Positions 1 through 10,474 of a DNA stretch of 64,000 nucleotides are shown in pieces. The notes below the pieces were generated by a model. The model ran no database searches, was not told the DNA's origin, and saw only the letters and a program-made list of their open reading frames with translations. Within the stretch, counting starts at the first letter, position 1. The number at the start of each line of letters is the position of its first letter. The position numbers and the translations under genes are program-made. Location: positions 2,102,501 through 2,166,500 of the forward strand of contig NZ_JAUSZH010000001.1 of NCBI RefSeq assembly GCF_030817355.1, in the 5' to 3' direction. This DNA is from Streptomyces sp. V1I1. Lineage in GTDB: Bacteria; Actinomycetota; Actinomycetes; Streptomycetales; Streptomycetaceae.

Positions 1-65
1 GTGATGCGCAGGCCGCCCTTGGGGAGCTTCGGCGGGGCGCCGAGTTCAGGATGCGGATGACTCAA
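1..65 (-). CDS. rnj: Ribonuclease J, N-terminal fragment (cut by window edge)
   Basis: Reading leftwards from a TTG at 65, the first codons give SHPHPELGAPPKLPKGGLRI after the initiator. I recognise this as the amino terminus of the Streptomyces RNase J/metallo-beta-lactamase-fold ribonuclease, which lies directly downstream of dapA in these genomes. A GAGGAGA Shine-Dalgarno sits a few bases ahead of the TTG. The enzyme is an exo/endoribonuclease of mRNA decay and rRNA maturation. Only about 21 codons are present and no catalytic motif is visible, so the call rests on N-terminal similarity and synteny. Confidence 0.72.
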   Translation of the reverse strand, partial: MSHPHPELGAPPKLPKGGLRI

Positions 66-233
66 AAGACTCTCCTCACCACGCACGCCACGTACCGCTG
101 CGGCACATGGCGTACATGACATTCGTGCACTTGCTGTTGTCTGTGTCCGGCCGTTTCGGTCGGATCTCTTCGCATATTCAGTTGTGAAGTCTGGGTTTGA
201 AGCCGTTCAGGCCGTTGGGGCCATTCGGGATGT

Positions 234-1133
234 TCAGAGCTGTACCCCACCGGCCGCGAGGTCGATCTTGAGCTGCGCGGTTTCCTCCGGGGAGAGCTCC
301 ACCAGGGGGAGCCGGAGCGGTCCGGCCGGGAGGCCCTGGAGGGCCAGTGCCGCCTTGGTGGTGATGACGCCCTGGGTGCGGAACATTCCGGTGAAGACCG
401 GGAGCAGCTGCTGGTGGATCTCGGTGGCCTTCTGGACGTCACCGGTGAAGTGGGCGTCGAGGAGGGCGCGGAGCTCGGGGGTGACGACATGGCCGACGAC
501 CGAGACGAAGCCGACTGCGCCGACCGAGAGCAGCGGGAGGTTGAGCATGTCGTCGCCGGAGTACCAGGCGAGACCGCTGCGGGCGATGGCCCAGCTGGCG
601 CGGCCGAGGTCGCCCTTGGCGTCCTTGTTGGCCACTATGCGCGGGTGGTCGGCGAGGCGTACGAGCGTCTCGGTGTCGATCGGGACGCCGCTGCGGCCGG
701 GGATGTCGTAGAGCATCACCGGCAGTTCCGTCGCGTCGGCGATGGCCGAGAAGTGACGGTACAGGCCCTCCTGCGGGGGCTTGTTGTAATACGGCGTCAC
801 GGCGAGCAGGCCGTGTGCGCCGGCGCGCTCGGCGGTGCGGGCGAGCTCGACGCTGTGGCGGGTGTCGTTGGTGCCGATGCCTGCGACGACATGGGCCCGG
901 TCTCCGACCGCTTCCAGTACAGCCCGTACGAGCTGGTCTTTCTCCGCGTCGCTGGTGGTCGGCGACTCACCGGTGGTGCCGTTGATGATCAGGCCGTCAT
1001 TGCCTGCGTCCACCAGATGGGCGGCCAGTCGCTGGGCACCGGCGAGGTCAAGTGCGCCGTCCGCCGTGAAGGGCGTGACCATGGCGGTGAGGACCCGCCC
1101 GAAGGGGGTCTGCGGAGTGGAGATCGGAGCCAT
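234..1133 (-). CDS. dapA: 4-hydroxy-tetrahydrodipicolinate synthase
   Basis: 299-residue class I aldolase that condenses pyruvate with aspartate semialdehyde, the first committed step of the diaminopimelate/lysine pathway, in the cytoplasm. The N-terminal GRVLTAMVTPF segment, the GTTGES phosphate-binding motif near residue 47, and the Schiff-base lysine region (residues about 165-175, ANKDAKGD) are all visible. Length is typical. I chose the ATG at 1133; a GTG at 1142 would add three residues. It lies upstream of rnj on the same strand, and dapB is 2.5 kb away on the same strand, so two steps of the pathway are close but not in one tight operon. Neither start has a strong ribosome-binding site. 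Confidence 0.95.
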   Translation of the reverse strand: MAPISTPQTPFGRVLTAMVTPFTADGALDLAGAQRLAAHLVDAGNDGLIINGTTGESPTTSDAEKDQLVRAVLEAVGDRAHVVAGIGTNDTRHSVELARTAERAGAHGLLAVTPYYNKPPQEGLYRHFSAIADATELPVMLYDIPGRSGVPIDTETLVRLADHPRIVANKDAKGDLGRASWAIARSGLAWYSGDDMLNLPLLSVGAVGFVSVVGHVVTPELRALLDAHFTGDVQKATEIHQQLLPVFTGMFRTQGVITTKAALALQGLPAGPLRLPLVELSPEETAQLKIDLAAGGVQL

Positions 1134-1206
1134 GGGTAACACGCTACTCGCTGCTCAGTACGCAGTGTCCCCTCGGGGGACGTGATGTACAAGGTGGCAT
1201 GAGGAG

Positions 1207-1244
1207 CCCGGCACTGCCTGCTCGGGGGTTCAAGCAGTGCCGGG
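1207..1244 (-). terminator. Stem-loop between thyX and dapA
   Basis: Perfect 11-bp inverted repeat, CCCGGCACTGC (1207-1217) with GCAGTGCCGGG (1234-1244), around a 16-base loop. It lies about 120 bases downstream of the thyX stop on the minus strand and about 70 bases upstream of dapA. It fits a factor-independent terminator for thyX; there is no long U tract, as is usual in Streptomyces. Confidence 0.55.
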
Positions 1245-1365
1245 TCCGTTTGATCAGCCTAGATGAACTTCATGAAACACCGCAATGCGGACACTTCGCC
1301 GGGCTGCCCGTACATCTGTGCTCTACGGGTGTACGGCGCGTGCACGGCGGGTCCTCTGCGGGCGC

Positions 1366-2106
1366 CTACGGAGCCACACGGCCGTTCGCATTGAAGGCGG
1401 CGTACGTGAGCGGCATGAGCTTCGCCCAGTGCTGCTCCATCTTCTCGCCGACCATTTCGATCTCCCGCTGCGGGAAGGACTCGATCTTCGCCAGCTCATG
1501 CTGGGTGCGCAGGCCGAGGAAGTGCATCAGTGAACGGGCGTTGCAGGTCGCGTACATGGAGGAGAACAGGCCGACGGGGAGGACGGCGCGGGCGACCTCG
1601 CGGGCGATGCCCGCGGCCAGCATCTCCTGGTACGTCTCGTACGAGCGACGATACGAGTCGATCATGGCTTCGGACACGACCTTGTGCTGCTCCGGGGAGC
1701 CGTCGATGAAGACGTACTTGCCGGGGCGGCCCTCCTGGACCAGCTTGCGGTCCTGGCCCGGGACGTAGAAGACCGGCTGCAGCTCGCGGTAGCGGCCGGA
1801 CTCCTCGTTGTAGGACCAGCCGACCCGGTGCCGCATGAACTCGCGGAAGACGAAGATCGGGGCGCTGATGAAGAAAGTCATCGAGTTGTGCTCGAAGGGG
1901 CTGCCGTGGCGGTCGCGCATCAGGTAGTTGATGAGCCCCTTGGAGCGCTCGGGGTCCTTGTGGAGCTCCTCCAGAGACTGCTCGCCTGCCGTGGAGACTC
2001 GGGCGGCCCACAGCACGTCGGAGTCGGCGGCGGTGTGCTTCACCAGTTCGACGGTGACATCGCCGCGGAAGCTCGGCGTGGCTGTCTCGATGGGGGTGTC
2101 GGGCAC
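1366..2106 (-). CDS. thyX: Flavin-dependent thymidylate synthase
   Basis: 246-residue ThyX, which makes dTMP from dUMP using FAD, NADPH and methylenetetrahydrofolate, independent of ThyA. The family signature RHRxxSxNExSxRY is present as RHRVGWSYNEESGRY around residue 95, containing FAD/dUMP-binding residues. The C-terminal half has the conserved RSLMHFLGLR segment. The ATG at 2106 is preceded by GGAAGGACCC. It is convergent with nothing; the next gene upstream is divergent at 2291, so the 184-base gap must hold promoters in both directions. Confidence 0.96.
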   Translation of the reverse strand: MPDTPIETATPSFRGDVTVELVKHTAADSDVLWAARVSTAGEQSLEELHKDPERSKGLINYLMRDRHGSPFEHNSMTFFISAPIFVFREFMRHRVGWSYNEESGRYRELQPVFYVPGQDRKLVQEGRPGKYVFIDGSPEQHKVVSEAMIDSYRRSYETYQEMLAAGIAREVARAVLPVGLFSSMYATCNARSLMHFLGLRTQHELAKIESFPQREIEMVGEKMEQHWAKLMPLTYAAFNANGRVAP

Positions 2107-2290
2107 CAGGGGTCCTTCCGGTTGAACGCTTCGGCGCCCACTTTAACGAGGGAACGCCGCGGCAGTATCTCGGCCCCCTTTGAACATTTCCGGTAACTCG
2201 GGCACCAAATGACAGTTTTTGACGTCAGTACCAGTAGAAGTGTCCTGTCACTAGATTCCAACCCCAGATTCCAAGAAGGAGAGTGCCCTG

Positions 2291-2530
2291 ATGTTCCGCC
2301 GGGGAGAGGCCGTCCCGTTCGCTTTCGTCGCCGAGGCCGACCGCTTCCGCAGTAACGTCACTCAGCCGCCGCGTGAACGGCTCAGCGTCTCTGACCTCGC
2401 GGGCCGTACGCTGGTCGGGCTGACCATCGTCTGCGGACTCGTCGGCTCCCTGCTTTTCGGGCTTCCCGCGCTGGATTCCGGCCAGACTCCGGGGCATTCG
2501 CAGCAGTCCGAGGCGTCCGAGAGGCGCTGA
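2291..2530 (+). CDS. Small single-pass membrane protein, unknown function
   Basis: 79 residues. The N-terminal half is soluble and charged. A hydrophobic segment at about residues 40-60 (LVGLTIVCGLVGSLLFGL) looks like one transmembrane helix, and a short polar Ser/Gln/Arg tail follows. The ATG at 2291 has a good ribosome-binding site (AAGGAG). It lies between divergent thyX and a PH-domain-like membrane protein 94 bases downstream. I recognise no family; it resembles short conserved Streptomyces membrane proteins. Confidence 0.7.
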   Translation: MFRRGEAVPFAFVAEADRFRSNVTQPPRERLSVSDLAGRTLVGLTIVCGLVGSLLFGLPALDSGQTPGHSQQSEASERR

Positions 2531-2624
2531 CTCGTACGGCCCCCTGGGGTGGTCGGCCAGAGGCCTCCTCGGTAGCCTCACCGGGCACAGCCCAACCGAG
2601 TGTGCTGGTGAGTGAGGATCAGTC

Positions 2625-3173
2625 GTGCCCCTGCCTTTTCTGACGGCCGACCGTGCATTTGGCACGAACGATGGCGACGTCGCGCTGCCCTTCGACGACC
2701 ACGACCACTGGCGGCGTCCGTACCGTCCGGGGCCCTGGCGGGTCGCCGCGGCGGCGCTGCTGCTGCTGCTCGCGTCGTTCGTACTCATCGCGGCGATGAT
2801 CATCGCGTTTGCCGGTGCGCTGCCGGGCGCGGGCGCGTGCCTCGGTCTGGGTCTCATACTGATCTTCGCGGCGCTGCGGCTGCTGCGCGCGGGCGTCTGG
2901 GTCAGCCGCCACGGAGTGCGGCGCGTGAACTTCTTCTCGACCACCACGGTGCCGTGGAACCACGCTGCCGCGCTGCGTACCGTTCAGCAGCCGGTCCGCT
3001 GGCTCGGGCTGCCGCGGACCGTGCAGGGGCAGGCGCTCGTCGTCGTACGGCAGAGCGGTGAGCCGCTGCCCCTGCTGACCGATCACAACGCGGACTTCCT
3101 GTCGCGTCCCGAGGCCTTCGACAGGGCTGCGGACACGGTCGAGGCCTGGGGCTCGGAGTACCGGACCGCCTAG
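2625..3173 (+). CDS. PH-domain-like membrane protein
   Basis: 182 residues starting at a GTG with GAGGA just upstream. Two hydrophobic helices (about residues 38-62 and 65-85) are followed by a soluble C-terminal part beginning VSRHGVRRVNFF. That beta-rich layout is typical of the bacterial PH domain (bPH) found after two transmembrane segments. The role is unknown; such proteins are thought to act at the inner face of the membrane. It ends three bases before the stop of the convergent gene at 3176. The family assignment is by pattern only. Confidence 0.75.
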   Translation: MPLPFLTADRAFGTNDGDVALPFDDHDHWRRPYRPGPWRVAAAALLLLLASFVLIAAMIIAFAGALPGAGACLGLGLILIFAALRLLRAGVWVSRHGVRRVNFFSTTTVPWNHAAALRTVQQPVRWLGLPRTVQGQALVVVRQSGEPLPLLTDHNADFLSRPEAFDRAADTVEAWGSEYRTA

Positions 3174-3175
3174 GT

Positions 3176-3628
3176 CTAGGTCGGGGCCGTCCTGCCGTCG
3201 TGCAGTGCGATCGCCCGCTGCATCGCCTTGCGGGCGCGCGGGGTGTCCCGGGCGTCGTGGTAGGCGACGGCAAGACGGAACCAGCAGCGCCAGTCGTCCG
3301 GTGAATACTCGGTCTCCGCGCGACGCTTGGCGAAGACCTCGTCGGCCGAGTCGCGGTCGATGCGCCCGCCTGCCGTACGCCTCGACTCGTCCGCCGGCAG
3401 GCCGCCTTCGGCCTCCAACTCGCGGGCCAGCCGATGGGCATTGCGCGCGAAGCGCGTGTTGTGCCAGAGGAACCACACGCCTACGCACGGCAGCAGGAAG
3501 GCCACCGCGCCCATCCCCATCGCGGCCGGCTCACCGGTCAGCATGAGGAGCACACCCTCCAGCGCCACCACGGCGAAGACGATGACCAGCACGGTGGCGA
3601 GGAAGAAGTACGTGATCTTTCCGCCCAT
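3176..3628 (-). CDS. Membrane protein with TPR-like C-terminus
   Basis: 150 residues. Two N-terminal hydrophobic helices (residues about 5-28 and 38-55) precede a cytoplasmic segment containing a helix-turn-helix repeat (YSPDDWRCWFRLAVAYHD...RARKAMQRAIALHD) that resembles one tetratricopeptide repeat. It sits five bases upstream of the coding end of dapB on the same strand, so it is probably co-transcribed as the gene downstream of dapB. No enzyme motif is seen. Confidence 0.72.
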   Translation of the reverse strand: MGGKITYFFLATVLVIVFAVVALEGVLLMLTGEPAAMGMGAVAFLLPCVGVWFLWHNTRFARNAHRLARELEAEGGLPADESRRTAGGRIDRDSADEVFAKRRAETEYSPDDWRCWFRLAVAYHDARDTPRARKAMQRAIALHDGRTAPT

Positions 3629-3633
3629 GGCCG

Positions 3634-5791
<2,158 letters not shown>

Positions 5792-5795
<4 letters not shown>

Positions 5796-8008
5796 TTGTC
5801 GGTGTCGTCCTTCTGGTCGTCGCCCTCTTCACCCTCGATGACCGGGATGAGGGAGAGCTTGCCGCGGGAGTCGATCTCGGCGATCTCGACCTGGACCTTG
5901 GAGCCGACCGCGAGCACGTCCTCGACGTTCTCCACGCGCTTGCCACCGGCGAGCTTGCGGATCTGCGAGATGTGCAGCAGACCGTCCTTGCCGGGCATCA
6001 GGGAGACGAAGGCACCGAAGGTGGTGGTCTTGACGACCGTACCCAGGTAGCGCTCGCCGACCTCCGGCATGGTCGGGTTGGCGATCGAGTTGATCGTGGC
6101 GCGGGCGGCCTCGGCCTGCGAGCCCTGCTGGGCACCGATGTAGATGGTGCCGTCGTCCTCGATCGTGATATCGGCGCCGGTGTCCTCCTGGATCTGGTTG
6201 ATCATCTTGCCCTTGGGGCCGATGACCTCACCGATCTTGTCCACCGGGATCTTGACGGTGATGATCCGCGGGGCGTTCGGGGACATCTCGTCCGGGACGT
6301 CGATGGCCTCGTTCATCACATCGAGGATGTGGAGGCGGGCGTCGCGGGCCTGCTTCAGCGCGGCGGCCAGGACCGAGGCGGGGATGCCGTCGAGCTTGGT
6401 GTCGAGCTGGAGCGCGGTGACGAAGGTCTTCGTACCGGCGACCTTGAAGTCCATGTCACCGAAGGCGTCTTCCGCACCGAGGATGTCGGTGAGGGCGACG
6501 TAGTGCGTCTGGCCGTCGATCTCCTCGGAGATCAGACCCATGGCGATACCGGCGACGGGGGCCTTGAGCGGCACACCGGCGTTCAGCAGCGACATGGTGG
6601 AGGCGCAGACCGAGCCCATGGACGTGGAGCCGTTGGAGCCGAGCGCCTCGGAGACCTGGCGGATGGCGTACGGGAACTCCTCGCGCGTCGGCAGCACCGG
6701 CACGATGGCGCGCTCGGCGAGCGCGCCGTGGCCGATCTCGCGGCGCTTCGGCGAACCGACGCGGCCGGTCTCACCGACGGAGTACGGCGGGAAGTTGTAG
6801 TTGTGCATGTAGCGCTTGCGGGTCACCGGGGAAAGGGTGTCCAGCTGCTGCTCCATACGGAGCATGTTCAGGGTGGTGACGCCCAGGATCTGGGTCTCGC
6901 CACGCTCGAACAGCGCCGAGCCGTGCACGCGCGGGATGGCCTCGACCTCGGCGGCGAGCGTACGGATGTCCGTGACGCCACGGCCGTCGATGCGGACCTT
7001 GTCCTTGATGACGCGCTCGCGGACCAGCTTCTTGGTCAGCGCGCGGTAGGCACCGGAGATCTCCTTCTCGCGGCCCTCGAACTGCGGGAGCAGCTTCTCG
7101 GCGGCGACCTCCTTGATGCGGTCCAGCTCGGTCTCGCGCTCCTGCTTGCCGGCGATGGTGAGCGCCTGCGCGAGCTCGCCCTTGACGGCCGCGGTCAGCG
7201 CCTCCAGGACGTCGTCCTGGTAGTCGAGGAAGACCGGGAACTCGCCGGTGGGCTTGGCGGCCTTGGCGGCGAGGTCCGACTGGGCCTTGCACAGCGCCTT
7301 GATGAAGGGCTTCGCGGCCTCGAGACCGGCAGCGACGAGCTCCTCGGTCGGCGCCTCGGCGCCGCCCTTGACGAGCTCGATGGTCTTCTCGGTGGCCTCG
7401 GCCTCGACCATCATGATCGCGACGTCGCCGTCCTCCAGGACGCGACCGGCGACCACCATGTCGAAGACGGCGTCCTCGAGCTCGGTGTGCGTCGGGAAGG
7501 CGACCCACTGGCCCTTGATCAGGGCGACACGGGTGCCGCCGATCGGGCCGGAGAAGGGCAGGCCGGCCAGCTGCGTGGAGCAGGAGGCGGCGTTGATCGC
7601 GACCACGTCGTACAGGTGGTCGGGGTTGAGCGCCATGATCGTCTCGACGATCTGGATCTCGTTGCGCAGGCCCTTCTTGAAGGAGGGGCGCAGCGGGCGG
7701 TCGATCAGGCGGCAGGTGAGGATCGCGTCCTCGGAGGGCCGACCCTCACGACGGAAGAAGGAGCCGGGGATCTTTCCGGCTGCGTACATCCGCTCCTCGA
7801 CGTCCACCGTCAGGGGGAAGAAGTCGAGCTGGTCCTTGGGCTTCTTGGAAGCGGTGGTGGCCGACAGCACCATGGTGTCGTCGTCCAGGTAGGCGACGGC
7901 GGAGCCGGCGGCCTGACGAGCCAGTCGGCCCGTCTCGAAGCGGATGGTGCGGGTGCCGAAGGAACCGTTGTCAATGACGGCCTCGGCGTAGTGGGTCTCG
8001 TTCTCCAC
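5792..8008 (-). CDS. pnp: Polynucleotide phosphorylase / guanosine pentaphosphate synthetase
   Basis: 738 residues: two RNase PH-like domains, a helical linker, then a KH domain ([19 protein letters not shown] at about residues 590-610) and an S1 domain (about 650-720) with an acidic tail. It degrades RNA 3' to 5' with phosphate and can add tails; in Streptomyces the same protein family was described as guanosine pentaphosphate synthetase. It lies downstream of rpsO on the same strand, the classic rpsO-pnp pair, with a hairpin between them. Confidence 0.97.
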
Positions 8009-8243
8009 TAGCGTTTTCTCCTCGTCTTCGTCCCCTCGCCCGTGTGGCGGGGGACGGTGGCCGAGAAGCTCTCGTTCTGCGGGCCGGTCTTCGATCGAAG
8101 CACCCGGGGCTTGGTTCTCCGGGGGCCACTACCGAGGACCGGCGGCGGGGAGGCGGCTTCTCGTTCGTTCGGTATTGCGTTGTTCCGGTATTGCGTTGTG
8201 CGACCAGACTAAATGCCGTCCGGTACGTCGCGCACGTACAGCA

Positions 8244-8280
8244 AAGGGAGCGGCCCCCTAAGAGTGGGAACCGCTCCCTT
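8244..8280 (-). terminator. Stem-loop between rpsO and pnp
   Basis: AAGGGAGCGG (8244-8253) pairs perfectly with CCGCTCCCTT (8271-8280), starting ten bases after the rpsO stop on the minus strand. It is likely a partial terminator or RNA-processing site. In many bacteria the rpsO-pnp intercistronic hairpin is the RNase III site that controls pnp; that role here is inference. Confidence 0.6.
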
Positions 8281-8289
8281 CACGGCGTC

Positions 8290-8580
8290 TTACTTGGCAC
8301 CGCCGGCCGCACCGCGGCGGATGCCGAGGCGGTCGACCAGCGCACGGAAGCGCTGGATGTCCTTCTTGGCCAGGTACTGCAGCAGGCGGCGGCGCTGGCC
8401 CACCAGGATCAGCAGACCACGGCGGGAGTGGTGGTCGTGCTTGTGGGTCTTGAGGTGCTCGGTCAGGTCCGAGATACGGCGGGAAAGCATCGCGACCTGG
8501 ACCTCGGGGGAGCCGGTGTCGCCCTCCTTGGTGCCGAACTCGGACATGATCTGCTTCTTCGTAGCGGCGTCGAGAGACAC
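8290..8580 (-). CDS. rpsO: 30S ribosomal protein S15
   Basis: 96 residues, matching the usual S15 length, with the conserved stretches [23 protein letters not shown] and RRRLLQYL. It binds 16S rRNA in the platform of the small subunit. The GTG at 8580 is chosen because AGAGGAGT lies just ahead of it and the S15 sequence begins there; the frame stays open a little further upstream without homology. Confidence 0.97.
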   Translation of the reverse strand: MSLDAATKKQIMSEFGTKEGDTGSPEVQVAMLSRRISDLTEHLKTHKHDHHSRRGLLILVGQRRRLLQYLAKKDIQRFRALVDRLGIRRGAAGGAK

Positions 8581-8749
8581 TCGGTACTCCTCTTTAGTGT
8601 TCGATGCGCCCACAAGTGCCCCTGGTCTTGATCTCAGGGGAGCTTCCGTGACTCGGAGGCGAAGGTCCGATGAGCGCAGACCGCAGAGCCCTCAAAGAGC
8701 TCCGGAGGTCGCGTACACAAACGGCCGTCACACAGCGTACCAGCCCCGG

Positions 8750-10255
8750 CTAGGAGGTCAGCGCCCGGATGGAGTGGTAGACGTCGAACACCGCCAGGCA
8801 CAGCGGTACGAGCGTGAGCAGCACGAATGTCTCGGCGATCTCCAGGAAGCGGCCCCAGAAGGGGGTGACCCCCGCGCGGGGCACGATCAGGCCGATCGCG
8901 GTGATCAGGGCGGCGACGGCGGCGACAGCGGCAGTGAGCCAGATCGTACGGATGTCGAGCCCGGTGCCGTCGCCCCGCAGGGCGTCGCGGATCAGCGCCG
9001 TGGGCGGGTTCAGGCACAGCCCGAGCCCGAGCAGCACGAGTGCGCCCAGTCCGGCCGAGAGGGCGCAGCCCACCTGGGCCGTGTAGCGGAAGAGGTGGGC
9101 GCGCATCAGCATGGCGACGCCGGTGGCGAGCGCCAGCAGCTGGCCCCACACATTGTCGGAGAAGCCGAGGACGGCGGAGGCTCCCACAGCCACCAGTGCG
9201 CAGCCGCCGACCAGACCGACGAGCAGCTCGTGGCCGCGGCGCGCCTGGGCGGCGATGCGCTCGGCGTCGACGAGCCCCTGGTGCTCGGGTTCGGCGCCGT
9301 AGCCGCCGACGGCGGTGCGGGGCGGCTCGAAGCCGATGGGGAGGCGGGCGAAGCGGGTGGAGAGGCCGGGCAGGAAGGCCAGGGCGCCCACCGCCAGCGG
9401 GGCGCAGACCGCGGCGGTCTCGGCGGGCTGGAGCTTGGTCAGGATGGCCACGAAGGTCACCAGCAGACCCACCGAGGCGGCGAAGACGAAGGCGACGAAG
9501 GGACCGTCGCCGCCGGGGGCGACGATCGTGAGAATCACCGACCACACCAGGACGGCGGCGCAGGCGAGCAGGACCTGGAGCTTGCCGACCCCCTGCCCGT
9601 CCGCCACGGGCAGCAGTCCGGCGCCGGCGACGGCCGCGTTCGCCATTGCACCCACGCCGAGGGCGACGGCCGAGCCCCGGTCGGCGTACACCCGGGCACG
9701 CACGCCGGCGAGCGCGAGCAGCAGTACGCCCGTGACGGCGGCGAGGATGCCCGGAAGGCCGTGCATGTCGTGCCGCGGGTCCGACGTCCACAGCACGAAG
9801 GCGAGCAGGACCAGCAGGATCGACCCACCGAAGAGCCCGGCGCCGCGCATCAGGTCGTCGGTCCACAGCGTGCGGTCGCGGGCAACGGCGGACGCCACGG
9901 CGTCCGAGACGTCGTCGAAGACCGCCGGGGGCAGCGACTCGGCGAAGGGCCGCAACGACAGCAGCTCACCGTCGAGGATGCGCTGGGCGGCCAGGGAGCG
10001 GGCGCCGTCGAGCACGGTCCCGTCGCGTCGCACGAGGTGGTAGCCCACCGGAGCGCCGGGCGCGGGGCTCTGACCGGACAGGCGCAGGACCTCCGGGTAG
10101 AGGTCCGCCACGGGGATGTCCTCGGGCAGTGCCACGTCAACGCGACCGTCGGGGGCGACGACCGTCACCCGGCAGAAACCGGTGCCGCTGCTGGACGGCG
10201 TCGCAGGACCGGGCTGACCGGTTCCCGCGGCCACCGCTGAGGCCGTCATACTCAC
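8750..10255 (-). CDS. eccD: Type VII secretion integral membrane protein EccD
   Basis: About 500 residues. The N-terminal 90 residues form a ubiquitin-like (YukD-type) domain (CRVTVVAPDGRVDVALPEDIPV). About eleven hydrophobic helices follow, from residue 140 to the end, the EccD architecture that builds the ESX inner-membrane channel. Start choice: GTG at 10255 sits nine bases after GAGGGG; ATG at 10249 or 10264 is possible. It is divergent from eccC across a 219-base gap, so the two core components are probably expressed together. Transcription runs toward rpsO. Confidence 0.92.
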   Translation of the reverse strand: MSMTASAVAAGTGQPGPATPSSSGTGFCRVTVVAPDGRVDVALPEDIPVADLYPEVLRLSGQSPAPGAPVGYHLVRRDGTVLDGARSLAAQRILDGELLSLRPFAESLPPAVFDDVSDAVASAVARDRTLWTDDLMRGAGLFGGSILLVLLAFVLWTSDPRHDMHGLPGILAAVTGVLLLALAGVRARVYADRGSAVALGVGAMANAAVAGAGLLPVADGQGVGKLQVLLACAAVLVWSVILTIVAPGGDGPFVAFVFAASVGLLVTFVAILTKLQPAETAAVCAPLAVGALAFLPGLSTRFARLPIGFEPPRTAVGGYGAEPEHQGLVDAERIAAQARRGHELLVGLVGGCALVAVGASAVLGFSDNVWGQLLALATGVAMLMRAHLFRYTAQVGCALSAGLGALVLLGLGLCLNPPTALIRDALRGDGTGLDIRTIWLTAAVAAVAALITAIGLIVPRAGVTPFWGRFLEIAETFVLLTLVPLCLAVFDVYHSIRALTS

Positions 10256-10474
10256 CTGCTGCATCCCCTCGTGATGTTCCTGGAACGTGGTCCTGGCCTT
10301 GCGCTCCGAATGACCCCATTTTTGCGGAAGTTCACGGCCGCGCAAACACGTCGCGCCACCCTACCGCCCACCCGTCGGCCCTGGCGCAAGTAGGATCCCT
10401 CCCCGCGGACGGAACCCGTCGCCACGGGGGCGCCGATAGGAACATTTCCGTCCGGCAAGGGAATTGGTGAGCTT
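10256..10474. promoter_or_regulatory. Divergent promoter region of eccD and eccC
   Basis: 219 bases separate the starts of two core ESX genes facing away from each other. TAGGAT at 10391-10396 (plus strand) and TAGGGT read on the minus strand at 10363-10358 both resemble the Streptomyces principal-sigma -10 element TAGRRT. I see no convincing -35 match, so these are candidates only. No palindromic operator stood out. Confidence 0.35.

Noticed and set aside
5972..8011. A 679-codon plus-strand frame opposite pnp
   Set aside because: Antisense shadow of an intact pnp; Asp/Gly/Leu-rich with no recognisable family.
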